From the NCBI RefSeq assembly GCF_014250685.1, contig NZ_JACFAJ010000006.1, positions 1,076,501 to 1,140,500 of the forward strand: a stretch of DNA of 64,000 nt. Reading direction: 5' to 3'. The notes under the pieces were generated by a model. That model saw nothing but the letters and a program-made list of their open reading frames with translations. It had not been told where the DNA came from and searched no databases. Positions 45,580 through 54,822 of the stretch are shown here, piece by piece. The translations under genes and the position numbers were made by a program. This DNA is from Cetobacterium sp. 2A. GTDB taxonomy: Bacteria > Fusobacteriota > Fusobacteriia > Fusobacteriales > Fusobacteriaceae. The stretch's first letter is position 1. Each line of letters opens with the position of its first letter.

Positions 45580-47187
45580 ATGTCAGAGAAAGTAGAAAGG
45601 CTTAAGAAAGAAGGACTTTTTCAAAGATTTTTAAACTTTGTAGAAGTAGCAGGAAATAAATTACCACACCCTGTAGCTATGTTTTTTGGATTTTTTATAG
45701 TAACAATAATTTTATCAGCATTATTATCACAAATGAATATTTCGGTAACATATCAAGCTATGGCAAATGGAGTTTTAACAGATAAGACTACAGCTATAGA
45801 GAATCTTTTAACACTTAATGGAATAAGAGGAATCTTTGTAACAGCAGTAAGTAACTTTACAGGCCATGCGGCATTAGGTTCAATCGTCGTAGCTATGCTA
45901 GGTGTTGGACTAGCTGAAGGATCTGGACTTATGAATGCGACAATAAAGAAAATTGTATTATCTACTCCAAAGAGTATGATATCAGCTATTGTTGTTTTTG
46001 CTGGAGTTATGTCAAACGTTGCATCTGATGCCGGTTATGTTGTATTAGTTCCGCTTGGAGCGATAATATTTCTATCTTTCGGAAGACATCCATTAGCAGG
46101 AATTGCAGCTGCATTTGCAGGAGTATCTGGTGGATTTTCAGCCAATTTACTACTTGGAACAACAGATCCTATGCTTGGAGGAATAACAACTTCAGCAGCT
46201 CAAATAATACTGCCTGGTTATTCAGTTGATCCAACAGCAAACTATTTCTTTATGGCAGCCTCAACATTTTTAATAATGATAATTGGAGCAATTATTACAG
46301 ATAAAATAGTAGAACCAAGACTTGGGACATATGATGGACCAAAAATGGAATTAGATCTTAATTCATCTTTAACTGAACAAGAAAAGAAAGGAATGAGATA
46401 TGCTGGAATATCTTTAGCAGTATTTGTCGTAATAATACTACTTATGATTATCCCAGAAAATGCAGCATTAAAATTAAACGCTAGTGAAATTCAAAATTTT
46501 ATAGCTAAAAATGGAAGACAACCTGGAGTTATGGAAGTTTTAAAACCATTTATAAGTGATTCAATAGTATTTATACTTATGCTTATGTTTTTAGTTCCTG
46601 GGCTTGCTTATGGGCTTGGATCTAAAAGTATAAAGAGTCATAAAGATGTTATAAAATGTTTAAATGATTCAATGTCGGCTTGTGGACCAGTACTAGTTAT
46701 AATATTTGTATCTGCACAATTTGTATATGTATTTACAAAATCAAATATGGGTATTGTAATTGCAGTAAAGTTAGCAGGAGTATTAAAAGGACTTGGAATA
46801 GGTGGAGTAGTTGCAGCAGTAGGTCTTATATTTTTAACAGCTTTTGTAAATCTATTTGTGGGAGGAGCATCATCAAAATGGTTAATGCTTTCTCCAGTGT
46901 TTATTCCAATGTTTGTAGAATTAGGACTTACACCAGAATATACACAATTAGCCTATAGAATAGGAGATTCTACAACAAATATAATTTCACCGTTAATGAC
47001 ATATTTCCCGATAATAGTTGCCTTTGCAGCTAAGTATGCAAAAAAGGATGAAGATATGGGTGTTGGAACAATTATCGCTATGATGTTACCATATTCAATT
47101 ATTTTCTTAATAGGATGGACAGCGATGTTTATAGCATGGACTTACCTAGGGCTTCCAATAGGACCTGGAGTTTCAATGTTTATATAA
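45580..47187 (+). CDS. AbgT family transporter
   Basis: A 535-residue polytopic protein of the AbgT (p-aminobenzoyl-glutamate / sulfonamide-efflux) family, about 11-12 helices. Family marks are ERxGNKLPHPxxMF at the N-terminus (VEVAGNKLPHPVAMFFG), MSNVASDAGYVVLVPLGA, GVSGGFSANLL, GGASSKWLMLSPVFIPM and YRIGDSTTNIISPL near the C-terminus. It has its own promoter and terminator. A second member lies at 57760-59295. Substrate import versus drug export cannot be told from sequence. Confidence 0.9.
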   Translation: MSEKVERLKKEGLFQRFLNFVEVAGNKLPHPVAMFFGFFIVTIILSALLSQMNISVTYQAMANGVLTDKTTAIENLLTLNGIRGIFVTAVSNFTGHAALGSIVVAMLGVGLAEGSGLMNATIKKIVLSTPKSMISAIVVFAGVMSNVASDAGYVVLVPLGAIIFLSFGRHPLAGIAAAFAGVSGGFSANLLLGTTDPMLGGITTSAAQIILPGYSVDPTANYFFMAASTFLIMIIGAIITDKIVEPRLGTYDGPKMELDLNSSLTEQEKKGMRYAGISLAVFVVIILLMIIPENAALKLNASEIQNFIAKNGRQPGVMEVLKPFISDSIVFILMLMFLVPGLAYGLGSKSIKSHKDVIKCLNDSMSACGPVLVIIFVSAQFVYVFTKSNMGIVIAVKLAGVLKGLGIGGVVAAVGLIFLTAFVNLFVGGASSKWLMLSPVFIPMFVELGLTPEYTQLAYRIGDSTTNIISPLMTYFPIIVAFAAKYAKKDEDMGVGTIIAMMLPYSIIFLIGWTAMFIAWTYLGLPIGPGVSMFI

Positions 47188-47197
47188 TAAGGAATAA

Positions 47198-47232
47198 AAA
47201 AAATGATTGGTTGTTTAAACCAATCATTTTTT
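47198..47232. terminator. Convergent terminator between AbgT transporter and cyclophilin genes
   Basis: A 15-bp stem (47198-47212 with 47218-47232) with a 5-nt loop. A/T flanks on both sides make it usable for both convergent genes. Confidence 0.9.
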
Positions 47233-47252
47233 ATTTGTTGTATTTTTATTTA

Positions 47253-48062
47253 TTAAAGTGTTTCTTCTTCTGCAGCAGCTTCTTTAAATTTCTTTTCAGT
47301 TGCTCTTATAAATCTTGGAATAAAGAATTCTTTTTCTTCTTCTGTAGATTTACCTTTAGAAGTGTAAATAGCTTCTAATTCATTTTTATAATTTTGAACT
47401 TCTGTTCCGTAAGATGAAATATCTTTTATAGGATATTTGTTAAGTTTTGGATATTTTTCATCTAAAATTTTATTCCATTCTTCAACTTGCTGTTTATTTA
47501 GAGAAAGCATTAAATCAACATCTCCAGTAAATCTCACTTCTTTTATAACATCTCCGATTTCAAGTTTTTTAATTTTTTCAAAATCAGAATCTTCAACATA
47601 TTCTCCGAATATAGTATGTTTTCCATTTAACCAATCAGCAGGATAAAGAGTCATGAAATATTGAGAACCACCTGTATTAGGACCAGCATTAGCCATTGCT
47701 AAGATTCCTTGTTGATAGAAATCTAACCAAGCAACAATTTCATCTGGAATTTCATATCCAGGTCCACCATTTCCAGTTCCAGTAGGATCTCCACCTTGTA
47801 CTACAAAATTTTCAACTGCTCTATGAATCTTAGTATTATTATAAAATCCTCTTTTAGATAAGTTGATAAAATTAGCAACAGTTATTGGAGCAGCTTCAGG
47901 ATATAAATAGAAAGTTATATCACCTTGAGATGTAACAAATGTTGCTCTAATATCATTATATTTTACCGCTGCATTTCTTTTAGTGGCACTTTTAACATAT
48001 GAACATCCTGTTGCTGATATTATCATAACAATTAGTAGTAGTATTTTGAATAATTTTTTCAT
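47253..48062 (-). CDS. Cyclophilin-type peptidyl-prolyl isomerase lipoprotein
   Basis: A 269-residue protein with lipoprotein signal ending in lipobox SATGC. The cyclophilin domain (about 38-205) has NLSKRGFYNNTKIHR, QGGDPTGTGNGGPGYEI, AMANAGPNTGGSQYFM and LNGKHTIFGEYV. A charged C-terminal extension (about 205-269) is not part of the fold. It is predicted to assist folding of exported proteins at the cell envelope. It has its own promoter inside the end of potC. Confidence 0.93.
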   Translation of the reverse strand: MKKLFKILLLIVMIISATGCSYVKSATKRNAAVKYNDIRATFVTSQGDITFYLYPEAAPITVANFINLSKRGFYNNTKIHRAVENFVVQGGDPTGTGNGGPGYEIPDEIVAWLDFYQQGILAMANAGPNTGGSQYFMTLYPADWLNGKHTIFGEYVEDSDFEKIKKLEIGDVIKEVRFTGDVDLMLSLNKQQVEEWNKILDEKYPKLNKYPIKDISSYGTEVQNYKNELEAIYTSKGKSTEEEKEFFIPRFIRATEKKFKEAAAEEETL

Positions 48063-48095
48063 TTATATTTTATCCTCCCCATCATTTATGGTTGT

Positions 48096-48125
48096 ATTAT
48101 ACTATATGAACCTACTATTTTACAA
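48096..48125 (-). promoter_or_regulatory. Promoter of the cyclophilin gene
   Basis: On the - strand, TTGTAA (48125-48120), 18-nt spacer, TATAAT (48101-48096). The -35 box lies in the last codons of potC. Confidence 0.6.
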
Positions 48126-48888
48126 AATATTTTTGTAGACTTTTTGTAGAGATAGTTAGAGTTATCGCTAAACATATCAATAGAACAGACAAAGCATTAA
48201 TAACTGGAGAAACTCCAAGTCTAATCATAGAGTAAATTCTCAGTGGTAATGTTGAAGAACCAGGTCCTGCAACAAAGAAAGTAGTTACAAAATCATCAAA
48301 AGAAAGAGTAACTGCTATTAAAAATCCAGAAATAATTCCAGGCATAAGCATAGGAATTATAACTTTTTTTAAGGTCTGGAATTCTGTAGCTCCTAAATCA
48401 TACGATGCTTCAACGATAGAATAATCAAATTCTTCCAATCTAGATAGAACTATAAAAAATACAAAAGGGATATTAAAAGTAGTGTGAGCTATAAATATAC
48501 TTGTAAGACCCAGTTCTAGTTTAATTGTAGAAAACATAATAAGAAGAGAAACCCCCATTATTATATCAGGTATAACTAGTGGAAGAAATGTTAGAACCTG
48601 AAGATATTTTTTATGTTTAAAATTATACCAATGTAGTCCAAGAGCTCCAAGAGTTCCAATAGTTGTAGATAGAATTCCTGAGAAAATTGCTATAAATATA
48701 CTGTATTTAAATGCCTTCCAAATATTATCTGAATGGAGAAAAAGTTCTCTATACCATTTGAAAGAGAATCCTTTCCATATCATTGATCTTCCTTCATTAA
48801 AAGAATATACTATTAATATAACTAGAGGAAGATAGAAAAAGAGCATTGAAATTGTAAAAAAGAATAAAGAAGATCTTCTTTTATCCAT
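48115..48888 (-). CDS. potC: Spermidine/putrescine ABC transporter permease PotC
   Basis: A 257-residue permease with six membrane segments and the EAA loop EASYDLGATEFQTLKKVIIPMLMPG that docks the ATPase. The SFNEGRSMIWKGFSFKWY periplasmic start is typical of PotC/PotI. It follows potB by 12 bp. potD, normally the last gene, is absent; the cyclophilin gene comes next. Confidence 0.92.
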   Translation of the reverse strand: MDKRRSSLFFFTISMLFFYLPLVILIVYSFNEGRSMIWKGFSFKWYRELFLHSDNIWKAFKYSIFIAIFSGILSTTIGTLGALGLHWYNFKHKKYLQVLTFLPLVIPDIIMGVSLLIMFSTIKLELGLTSIFIAHTTFNIPFVFFIVLSRLEEFDYSIVEASYDLGATEFQTLKKVIIPMLMPGIISGFLIAVTLSFDDFVTTFFVAGPGSSTLPLRIYSMIRLGVSPVINALSVLLICLAITLTISTKSLQKYFVK

Positions 48889-48900
48889 ATTTTCCTCCTT

Positions 48901-49728
48901 TTATTTCTCTTTGCTGAGTTTTGTAAACAAAACAAGAGCTAATGTTGTAACTATTATTAAGACAGCCGATATAGCAGAAGCTAATGGCCAGTTTCTTGTA
49001 ACAGTTAGGTGCTGTGCTATAACGTTGCCAAGCATAGTTGCTTTTGTACCTCCAACTAATTTTGGAACAGCATACGAACCTAAAGTTGGAATGAAAGTAA
49101 AAAGTGTAGCAGTAATAATTCCCGGTTTAATATTTGGAATAAAAACCTTTAAAAAAGCTTGTCTATTAGTTGCTCCTAAATCTCTAGCTGCTTCAATTAA
49201 AGCAAAATCATATTTTTCAATTACAGCATAAAGAGGTAGAATTGCAAAAGGTAAACTAGTATAAACTGAGATTATTACAACAGCAGTTGTATTATATAGC
49301 ATCATAAGAGGTTTATCAATTATCCCTATTTTTAAAAGAAAAGAGTTGATAAAACCATTATTTCCTAAAATGGCTATCCAGGCATAAATTCTTATAAGAA
49401 AATTTGTCCAAAAAGGAATAATTATTAAAAATAACAGTTCCTTTTTGTATTTAGATCTTGCTATATAATAGGCCGTTGGAATGGCTAATAACACAGTAAA
49501 GATTGTAACTAAAATAGAAATATATATAGTCTTTAATAAAATACTTAGAAAAATAGTATCCTTAAAAATTAAAAAACTATCTAGAGAAAACTCAAATATT
49601 ACTCCACCATATGTTCCTTTTGTAAGAAACGCGTAAACTAAGACAATAGCCATAGGTATAGAAAAAAATATTGTCATCCAAACTGTTACTGGCAGAGTGT
49701 ATAAAGTTCCTAAATTTAGTTTTTTCAT
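48901..49728 (-). CDS. potB: Spermidine/putrescine ABC transporter permease PotB
   Basis: A 275-residue permease with six membrane helices, the FWTNFLIRIYAWIAIL region and EAA loop EAARDLGATNRQAFLKVFIPNIKPG. It overlaps potA by 4 bp. It forms the membrane channel together with PotC. Confidence 0.93.
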   Translation of the reverse strand: MKKLNLGTLYTLPVTVWMTIFFSIPMAIVLVYAFLTKGTYGGVIFEFSLDSFLIFKDTIFLSILLKTIYISILVTIFTVLLAIPTAYYIARSKYKKELLFLIIIPFWTNFLIRIYAWIAILGNNGFINSFLLKIGIIDKPLMMLYNTTAVVIISVYTSLPFAILPLYAVIEKYDFALIEAARDLGATNRQAFLKVFIPNIKPGIITATLFTFIPTLGSYAVPKLVGGTKATMLGNVIAQHLTVTRNWPLASAISAVLIIVTTLALVLFTKLSKEK

Positions 49729-50849
49729 TTTGGAACCACCTCTACTAGAAAACTATCATCGGCATCCCATGAGATATATGCATCCTCATCCCACCAAATA
49801 GTTTCGTTATCATCTTCATCAAAATAAACAGCATGTTGCTTAAATGCTTTGAAAAGAAGGTTTTTATTACCGTTTATCCAAGTAAAATATTTACTTTGGA
49901 AACCAGAATAAATAAGTTCATCAACATATACTTTAAGAACGTTGATATGCTTTGATGTAATTTTTGGAGTTGTTTTTGATACTCTAACTTTTTCAGGTCT
50001 GATAGAAACTTTTACAAAATCACCAACCTGAACAGATTTATCAGTTTCAAAAATAAGTTCTCCAAAATCAGGGCTAGATAGTTTAGCATATAAGTCATCT
50101 ATCACTGAAATAACTTCACCTTCAAAGAAGTTATTCTCACCTATGAAGTCAGCGACAAATAAATCTGCAGGTGCTTCATATACTTCTGCTGGAGTTCCAA
50201 CTTGAAGAATATTACCCTCATTCATTACTGCTATTCTATCTGAGATAGAAAGAGCTTCTTGTTGATCATGAGTTATAAAAATAAAAGTAATTCCAACTTC
50301 ATCATGAATGTTGTCAAGTTCAATTAAAAGGTTTTGTCTTAACTTTGCATCAAGTGCAGAAAGAGGTTCATCTAAAAGAAGAACTCCAGGTTTGTTGATT
50401 AGAGCTCTGGCAATTGATACTCTTTGTTGTTGTCCACCAGAAAGTTGGCTAGGTTTTTTTAGCATGTGTTCTGTCAAATCAACTAACTGTATAAACTTTT
50501 TTACTTCAGCATCTATTACATCATCTGGCATTTTCTTTAATCTTAATGGAAATGCCACGTTTTCGTAAACTGTTAAATGCGGAAAAAGAGCATATTTTTG
50601 AAATATAGTATTTACATTTCTAAGATTGGGGGGAAGATTGACAATATCTTCACTTCCTAAATAAATAGCTCCGCTGTCAGGTTTTATGAATCCTGCAATC
50701 ATTCTTAAAAGAGTTGTTTTTCCACAACCAGATGGTCCTAAAATAGAGAAGAATTCTCCATCTTTAATTTCTAAATTGATATTTTTCAAAACTTGGACAC
50801 CATCGTAACTCTTAGTGATGTTTTCAATTTTAATGTCTGTTTTTTTCAA
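49725..50849 (-). CDS. potA: Spermidine/putrescine ABC transporter ATPase PotA
   Basis: A 374-residue ABC ATPase starting at TTG 50849 behind GGGAGGT; a longer in-frame start at 50882 has no ribosome site. Walker A is GPSGCGKTT, Q-loop FQKYALFPHLTV, signature LSGGQQQRV, Walker B LLLDEPLSALDAKLR, and His switch ITHD. The C-terminal TOBE domain (about 230-374) ends with an unusually acidic Trp-rich stretch (WWDEDAYISWDADD). It energises the PotBC permease for polyamine uptake. Confidence 0.93.
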   Translation of the reverse strand: MKKTDIKIENITKSYDGVQVLKNINLEIKDGEFFSILGPSGCGKTTLLRMIAGFIKPDSGAIYLGSEDIVNLPPNLRNVNTIFQKYALFPHLTVYENVAFPLRLKKMPDDVIDAEVKKFIQLVDLTEHMLKKPSQLSGGQQQRVSIARALINKPGVLLLDEPLSALDAKLRQNLLIELDNIHDEVGITFIFITHDQQEALSISDRIAVMNEGNILQVGTPAEVYEAPADLFVADFIGENNFFEGEVISVIDDLYAKLSSPDFGELIFETDKSVQVGDFVKVSIRPEKVRVSKTTPKITSKHINVLKVYVDELIYSGFQSKYFTWINGNKNLLFKAFKQHAVYFDEDDNETIWWDEDAYISWDADDSFLVEVVPK

Positions 50850-50885
50850 TTTTACCTCCCGTATTTCAAGATAAAAAAACAATGC

Positions 50886-50897
50886 AATGTATACATT
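50886..50897. repeat. 12-bp palindrome upstream of potA
   Basis: AATGTATACATT, a perfect palindrome about 37 bp before the potA start. It lies just downstream of a plausible TAAAAT -10 box on the - strand, so it is a candidate operator. A chance palindrome in AT-rich DNA cannot be excluded. Confidence 0.35.
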
Positions 50898-50943
50898 TTA
50901 TCATATTTATTAAATAAAATAAATATCCAAATTAGGAATTGAT

Positions 50944-52230
50944 TTATCTTTTACCTCCAAAAAGGTATGAAAGAGATGGATAAAGGCCCGGATAGTACAT
51001 ATTTTTTTGATATGCTCTCACTCTTGTGAGTAAAAGTATGCAATAAAACCTAAAAAAGATGCTTATAAAAAACATAATTTGAAATCCAGCATATGAATCT
51101 CCAAAGAAAATGAATGTTTTTTTATTAAAAAAATCAGCTACAAATCCGCCTGAAATGGCTCCTACAAAACCAAATATACCGATAGCAATTGCATAGGCAG
51201 AAGTATACGAATCTTTTGGAGATTCTGATAATTCAAAAAGAAGATTTAAAATTGCTAAATTGATAGCTGCCCATCCCACAGCAGTGCCAATTGCATCTAA
51301 AATTAAGAGACTTCGAACATTATCTTTTGTCATTAAAAAATAAAAAATAACAACGTATGTGGATATATTAATTCCGAAAGATAGAAGTTTTTTATAACCA
51401 ATTCGGGGGGCTAATTTTCCATAGATGAAAAACATGATTATTGAAATAAAAGCGCCTACAGAGGAAGCTATTCCTAAATAAAAATAAGGAGCGTTTAAAT
51501 TAACAACTGCATAATAAAAGAAGTATGGTTTGGTAAATTCAATTGTAAAATTCCACATTCCAATGAAAAGTAAAAAGTTTCTAAAATTTGAATTTTTAAG
51601 TGGAATAGATAGATTGAAAGAAATCTTCTTATCTTTAAAATCGGGAACATCATGTAAATTTAAAAGGAAAAGAGTAGAGATAGCAGCAACTGCTATAGTT
51701 CCAGTAAGAACCAGCATTCCAGTTTTAGGAGAGGTGATATTGATTACTTTTGAGATAACTGTTGAAAATACAATAGTTGTTATAGAGATAAGAATATACC
51801 TAGTAGAAAAAAAGTGGCTTCTATCATTTTTTTCGATTATTTCACCGACCGCAGTAGTCCAAATTCCAGAAACGAATGAAGCAAATATAGAATAGATAAT
51901 AATAATTCCAACAAGTACTTTATAGTTTGTATAGTTAAAAAGTACTGCAAAAAAAAGTGCCACGAAAGGCAACCGCGATAAAATAGCAGTTCCTATAAGA
52001 GCACTTTTTCTTGTTGGAAAAAAAAGATAAATTTTTCCTAAAAATAGTTGTAAAAGTTGAGCTCCAACTGGAAGGGTTGAAATCATAGAAATCCAGAATG
52101 GTTCACATTCAAAATAGAGAGCTAAAGCTGTCAAAGAAAAGCTTTGTATTCCAAGAGTCATTATATTAGCAGACATTCCTTCAGCACTAATTAATACTTT
52201 GTTTTTTTCATACGAACTTTTAAAAAACAT
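50944..52230 (-). CDS. MFS transporter
   Basis: A 428-residue membrane protein with about 12 helices. Weak major-facilitator traits are visible: ARIGYKKLLSFG in the central loop and FGxxxGxxxADFFNKK later. I cannot name a substrate. It lies 26 bp downstream of mntP on the same strand and behind a GGGGGAGATG ribosome site, so the two are probably cotranscribed. Confidence 0.75.
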   Translation of the reverse strand: MFFKSSYEKNKVLISAEGMSANIMTLGIQSFSLTALALYFECEPFWISMISTLPVGAQLLQLFLGKIYLFFPTRKSALIGTAILSRLPFVALFFAVLFNYTNYKVLVGIIIIYSIFASFVSGIWTTAVGEIIEKNDRSHFFSTRYILISITTIVFSTVISKVINITSPKTGMLVLTGTIAVAAISTLFLLNLHDVPDFKDKKISFNLSIPLKNSNFRNFLLFIGMWNFTIEFTKPYFFYYAVVNLNAPYFYLGIASSVGAFISIIMFFIYGKLAPRIGYKKLLSFGINISTYVVIFYFLMTKDNVRSLLILDAIGTAVGWAAINLAILNLLFELSESPKDSYTSAYAIAIGIFGFVGAISGGFVADFFNKKTFIFFGDSYAGFQIMFFISIFFRFYCILLLTRVRAYQKNMYYPGLYPSLSYLFGGKR

Positions 52231-52256
52231 AATATCATCTCCCCCTTATTTTTAAA

Positions 52257-52829
52257 TCATATAAACTCCAAAAGTAAAGTTTTAAATCCTATTAAGATTA
52301 ATAAACCTCCTCCGAAGTAAGTTGCTTTGTATCCAAGTATATTTCCGAATTTATTACCTATATAAACTCCCATTCCTGAAATTATAAAAGTTATTAATCC
52401 AATCTCTATTATTATTGAAATTATATTTAAATTTTGAACAAATGAAAATGAAAAACCGATAGCAAGGGCGTCAATACTTGTAGCTATTCCTAATAGAAGA
52501 ATATTTGATTTAGTTTCAGAGTCATCTGAATTTTTTATATCTTCATCACATTTTTGTTCTTCAAAAGCATCAAAAATCATTTTGAAACCAATACAAAGCA
52601 ACAAAATACCCCCAATATAATTACCGTAAGCAATTATTTTATCACTAAAAATAGCTCCAAGAGACCATCCTACAAAAGGCATAATAGCTTGAAATAATCC
52701 AAATGTTAAAGCAATTTTTAAAATGTGTTTAGGGTGAATTTGACGAATGGTTAATCCTTCACTTAAAGAAACTGCAAATGCATCCATAGCTAAACCGATC
52801 GAAATTAAAAAAATTTGTAAAGAACTCAT
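52257..52829 (-). CDS. mntP: Manganese efflux pump MntP
   Basis: A 190-residue six-helix membrane protein with the paired acidic motifs of the family: GLAMDAFAVSLSEGL in helix 1 and GIATSIDALAIGFSF in helix 4. It exports Mn2+. The yybP-ykoY manganese riboswitch that often precedes it is not visible in the short leader. Confidence 0.88.
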   Translation of the reverse strand: MSSLQIFLISIGLAMDAFAVSLSEGLTIRQIHPKHILKIALTFGLFQAIMPFVGWSLGAIFSDKIIAYGNYIGGILLLCIGFKMIFDAFEEQKCDEDIKNSDDSETKSNILLLGIATSIDALAIGFSFSFVQNLNIISIIIEIGLITFIISGMGVYIGNKFGNILGYKATYFGGGLLILIGFKTLLLEFI

Positions 52830-52880
52830 GATTTAATAAACTCCTTTGAATGTTTTATATAATAGTATATAGATCTAATG

Positions 52881-52923
52881 ATTATACCACAATATTTAAG
52901 TTTTTACTCTTTTATGGTATAAT
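52881..52923. promoter_or_regulatory. Mirror-image divergent -10 boxes between mntP and the C_GCAxxG gene
   Basis: ATTATACCA (52881-52889) and TGGTATAAT (52915-52923) are exact inverted copies 25 bp apart. Each contains a TATAAT reading outward, one toward mntP and one toward the + strand gene. The -35 regions are poor, so an activator or shared regulator binding both arms is possible. Confidence 0.45.
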
Positions 52924-52954
52924 AATAATGAAAAATATTTGGAGGTTGTTAACG

Positions 52955-53479
52955 ATGATGAGGAAATTAACTAATCTTTTTTCAAAAGAACAAAGCATAA
53001 AGTTTGAAAACGGAGAGATAGATATAAATAAATTGAGAAAACGTGCTGAAAAATATTATAGAGATGGAGATTTTTATTGTTCAGAGGCAGTATTAAAGGT
53101 AATAAAGGATGGATTTGATGCTCCGTACGGAGATGATATAATAAAGTTAGCTTCCGGATTTCCAGTTGGAATGGGTAGAAGTGGATGTGCATGTGGAGCG
53201 GTAACTGGCGGAGTAATGGCTCTATCTATGTTTTTTGGAAGAGATGAAGCCAAAAGTTCAAAAGTAAAAAAGAGTATGGAACTTGCAAAGGAATTAAATG
53301 ATAAATTTGCTGAAAAGCGTAAAGTATGTTGTTGTAAAATTTTAACTAGGGGAATGGAACTTGGAAGTAAGGAACACATGGAACAATGTATTGAGATAAC
53401 TGGAGAATTGACAGAAATAACGGCTGAAATTTTAGCTAGAGAACTAGGGTATAAAGTATTACCGAAGGAAAAAAAATAA
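52955..53479 (+). CDS. C_GCAxxG_C_C family redox protein
   Basis: A 174-residue protein of the C_GCAxxG_C_C family (putative redox-active). The signature cysteines are [18 protein letters not shown] and VCCCKIL, with a fourth set at MEQCIEIT. Start ATG 52955 follows GGAGG by 9 nt; an in-frame region further upstream (52850) lacks a ribosome site. Reaction unknown. It overlaps aroK by one base. Confidence 0.8.
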   Translation: MMRKLTNLFSKEQSIKFENGEIDINKLRKRAEKYYRDGDFYCSEAVLKVIKDGFDAPYGDDIIKLASGFPVGMGRSGCACGAVTGGVMALSMFFGRDEAKSSKVKKSMELAKELNDKFAEKRKVCCCKILTRGMELGSKEHMEQCIEITGELTEITAEILARELGYKVLPKEKK

Positions 53480-53997
53480 TGAAAGATAATATAGCACTTA
53501 TCGGATTTATGGGAAGTGGAAAAACAACTGTTGGAAGAATTCTCGCGAAATATCTAGATATGAAATTTATAGATATTGATAAAGCTATTGCTATGTGTGA
53601 AAAGAAAAGTATACCTGAGATTTTTGAAGAAAAGGGTGAATCTTACTTCAGAAAGATGGAAAATCAAATAATAGAAGAAGAGTGTAGAAATAATAATATA
53701 GTTATAGCCACTGGTGGTGGTGTTATAATAGATAATGAAAATATAAAAAATTTAAAAAAAACTTCTTATGTTGTATACTTGGACTGTGATATTGACTCAA
53801 TTTACGAGAGGGTAAAAAATAGTAAACACAGACCACTTTTAAATAATACAGAAAATATGTATGAAAAAATAAAAGAGCTTTATGAAAAAAGAAAGTTACT
53901 TTATAAAATTTCTTGTGATTATAGTATAAGTATAAACAAAAAAACAAATGTTTATGATACGGTGGAAGCAATAAAAGATGCATATATATTAAGTTAG
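53479..53997 (+). CDS. aroK: Shikimate kinase
   Basis: A 172-residue P-loop kinase with [12 protein letters not shown], the DID shikimate-binding motif (FIDIDKAI), FRKMENQ and the ATGGGVI loop. It is the third shikimate gene in the window and is coupled to the preceding redox protein (TAATG overlap). Confidence 0.95.
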   Translation: MKDNIALIGFMGSGKTTVGRILAKYLDMKFIDIDKAIAMCEKKSIPEIFEEKGESYFRKMENQIIEEECRNNNIVIATGGGVIIDNENIKNLKKTSYVVYLDCDIDSIYERVKNSKHRPLLNNTENMYEKIKELYEKRKLLYKISCDYSISINKKTNVYDTVEAIKDAYILS

Positions 53998-54006
53998 GGG
54001 GAGACT

Positions 54007-54780
54007 ATGAATAGACTTAGCGGGAAATTGGTATTAATAACAGGTGCAACTAAAGGAATAGGTAGAAGTACAGCATTTGCTTATGCAGAAAAGGGTTCTA
54101 ATCTTATATTGACTGGAAGAACAGAAGCAATGTTACTTCTTTTAAAAAATGAGATAGAAAAAGAATATAAAGTTAAAGTTACTATTTTAAAAATGGATAT
54201 CAGAAATTCAAAAGAAGTTTATGAAATGATAAACTCTTTACCTGAAGATTTAAAAAAAATAGATATTTTAGTTAACAATGCGGGATTAGCTCTTGGGATG
54301 GAAAAAGTATACACTAGCTCATTTGAAGATTTCGATACAGTGGTTGATACAAATGTTAAAGGAATGTTGTATATGATAAGGACAGTTGTACCTCTTATGT
54401 TAGAATATAATATAGATGGGCATATTGTGAACGTAGGCTCAATAGCTGGGGATTCAGCATATGCTGGTGGAGCAGTTTACTGTGCAACAAAGGCAGCTGT
54501 TAAAACCTTAACTGATGGGCTTAGAATAGATTTGGTTGATACACCTATAAAAGTTACGAATATAAAACCTGGATTAGTGGAAACTGAATTTAGTAAGGTT
54601 AGATTTAAGGGCGACGAAGATAGAGCCAATAATACTTATAAAGGAATAGAAGCGTTGACACCCGATGATGTGGCAGAAGTAATAATTTATGCAACAAATC
54701 TTCCTTCAAATATCCAACTTGGAGAAATCTCTCTGACACCAAAATATCAAGCTGATGGAAGAACTGTTCATAGATCATAA
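54007..54780 (+). CDS. SDR family oxidoreductase (YdfG-like)
   Basis: A 257-residue short-chain dehydrogenase. The NADP-binding motif TGATKGIG, NNAG at about 90-93, catalytic Ser in VNVGSIAG and Y-x3-K in YCATKAA are all present. It resembles YdfG-type 3-hydroxy acid/serine dehydrogenases (GLVETEFSKVRF ending), but the substrate cannot be fixed. A bidirectional terminator follows. Confidence 0.85.
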   Translation: MNRLSGKLVLITGATKGIGRSTAFAYAEKGSNLILTGRTEAMLLLLKNEIEKEYKVKVTILKMDIRNSKEVYEMINSLPEDLKKIDILVNNAGLALGMEKVYTSSFEDFDTVVDTNVKGMLYMIRTVVPLMLEYNIDGHIVNVGSIAGDSAYAGGAVYCATKAAVKTLTDGLRIDLVDTPIKVTNIKPGLVETEFSKVRFKGDEDRANNTYKGIEALTPDDVAEVIIYATNLPSNIQLGEISLTPKYQADGRTVHRS

Positions 54781-54781
54781 A

Positions 54782-54817
54782 AAAAGGGAGAGATTAAATT
54801 TAAAATCTCTCCCTTTT
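54782..54817. terminator. Convergent terminator between SDR and carbonic anhydrase genes
   Basis: A perfect 14-bp stem (54782-54795 with 54804-54817) flanked by A-run on one side and T-run on the other, so it works in both directions. Confidence 0.93.
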
Positions 54818-54822
54818 ATATT

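Noticed and set aside
46680-46958. Ser/Cys/Thr-rich 92-codon open frame inside the AbgT transporter gene
   Set aside because: It is a shadow frame of a conserved membrane protein; its composition is not protein-like.
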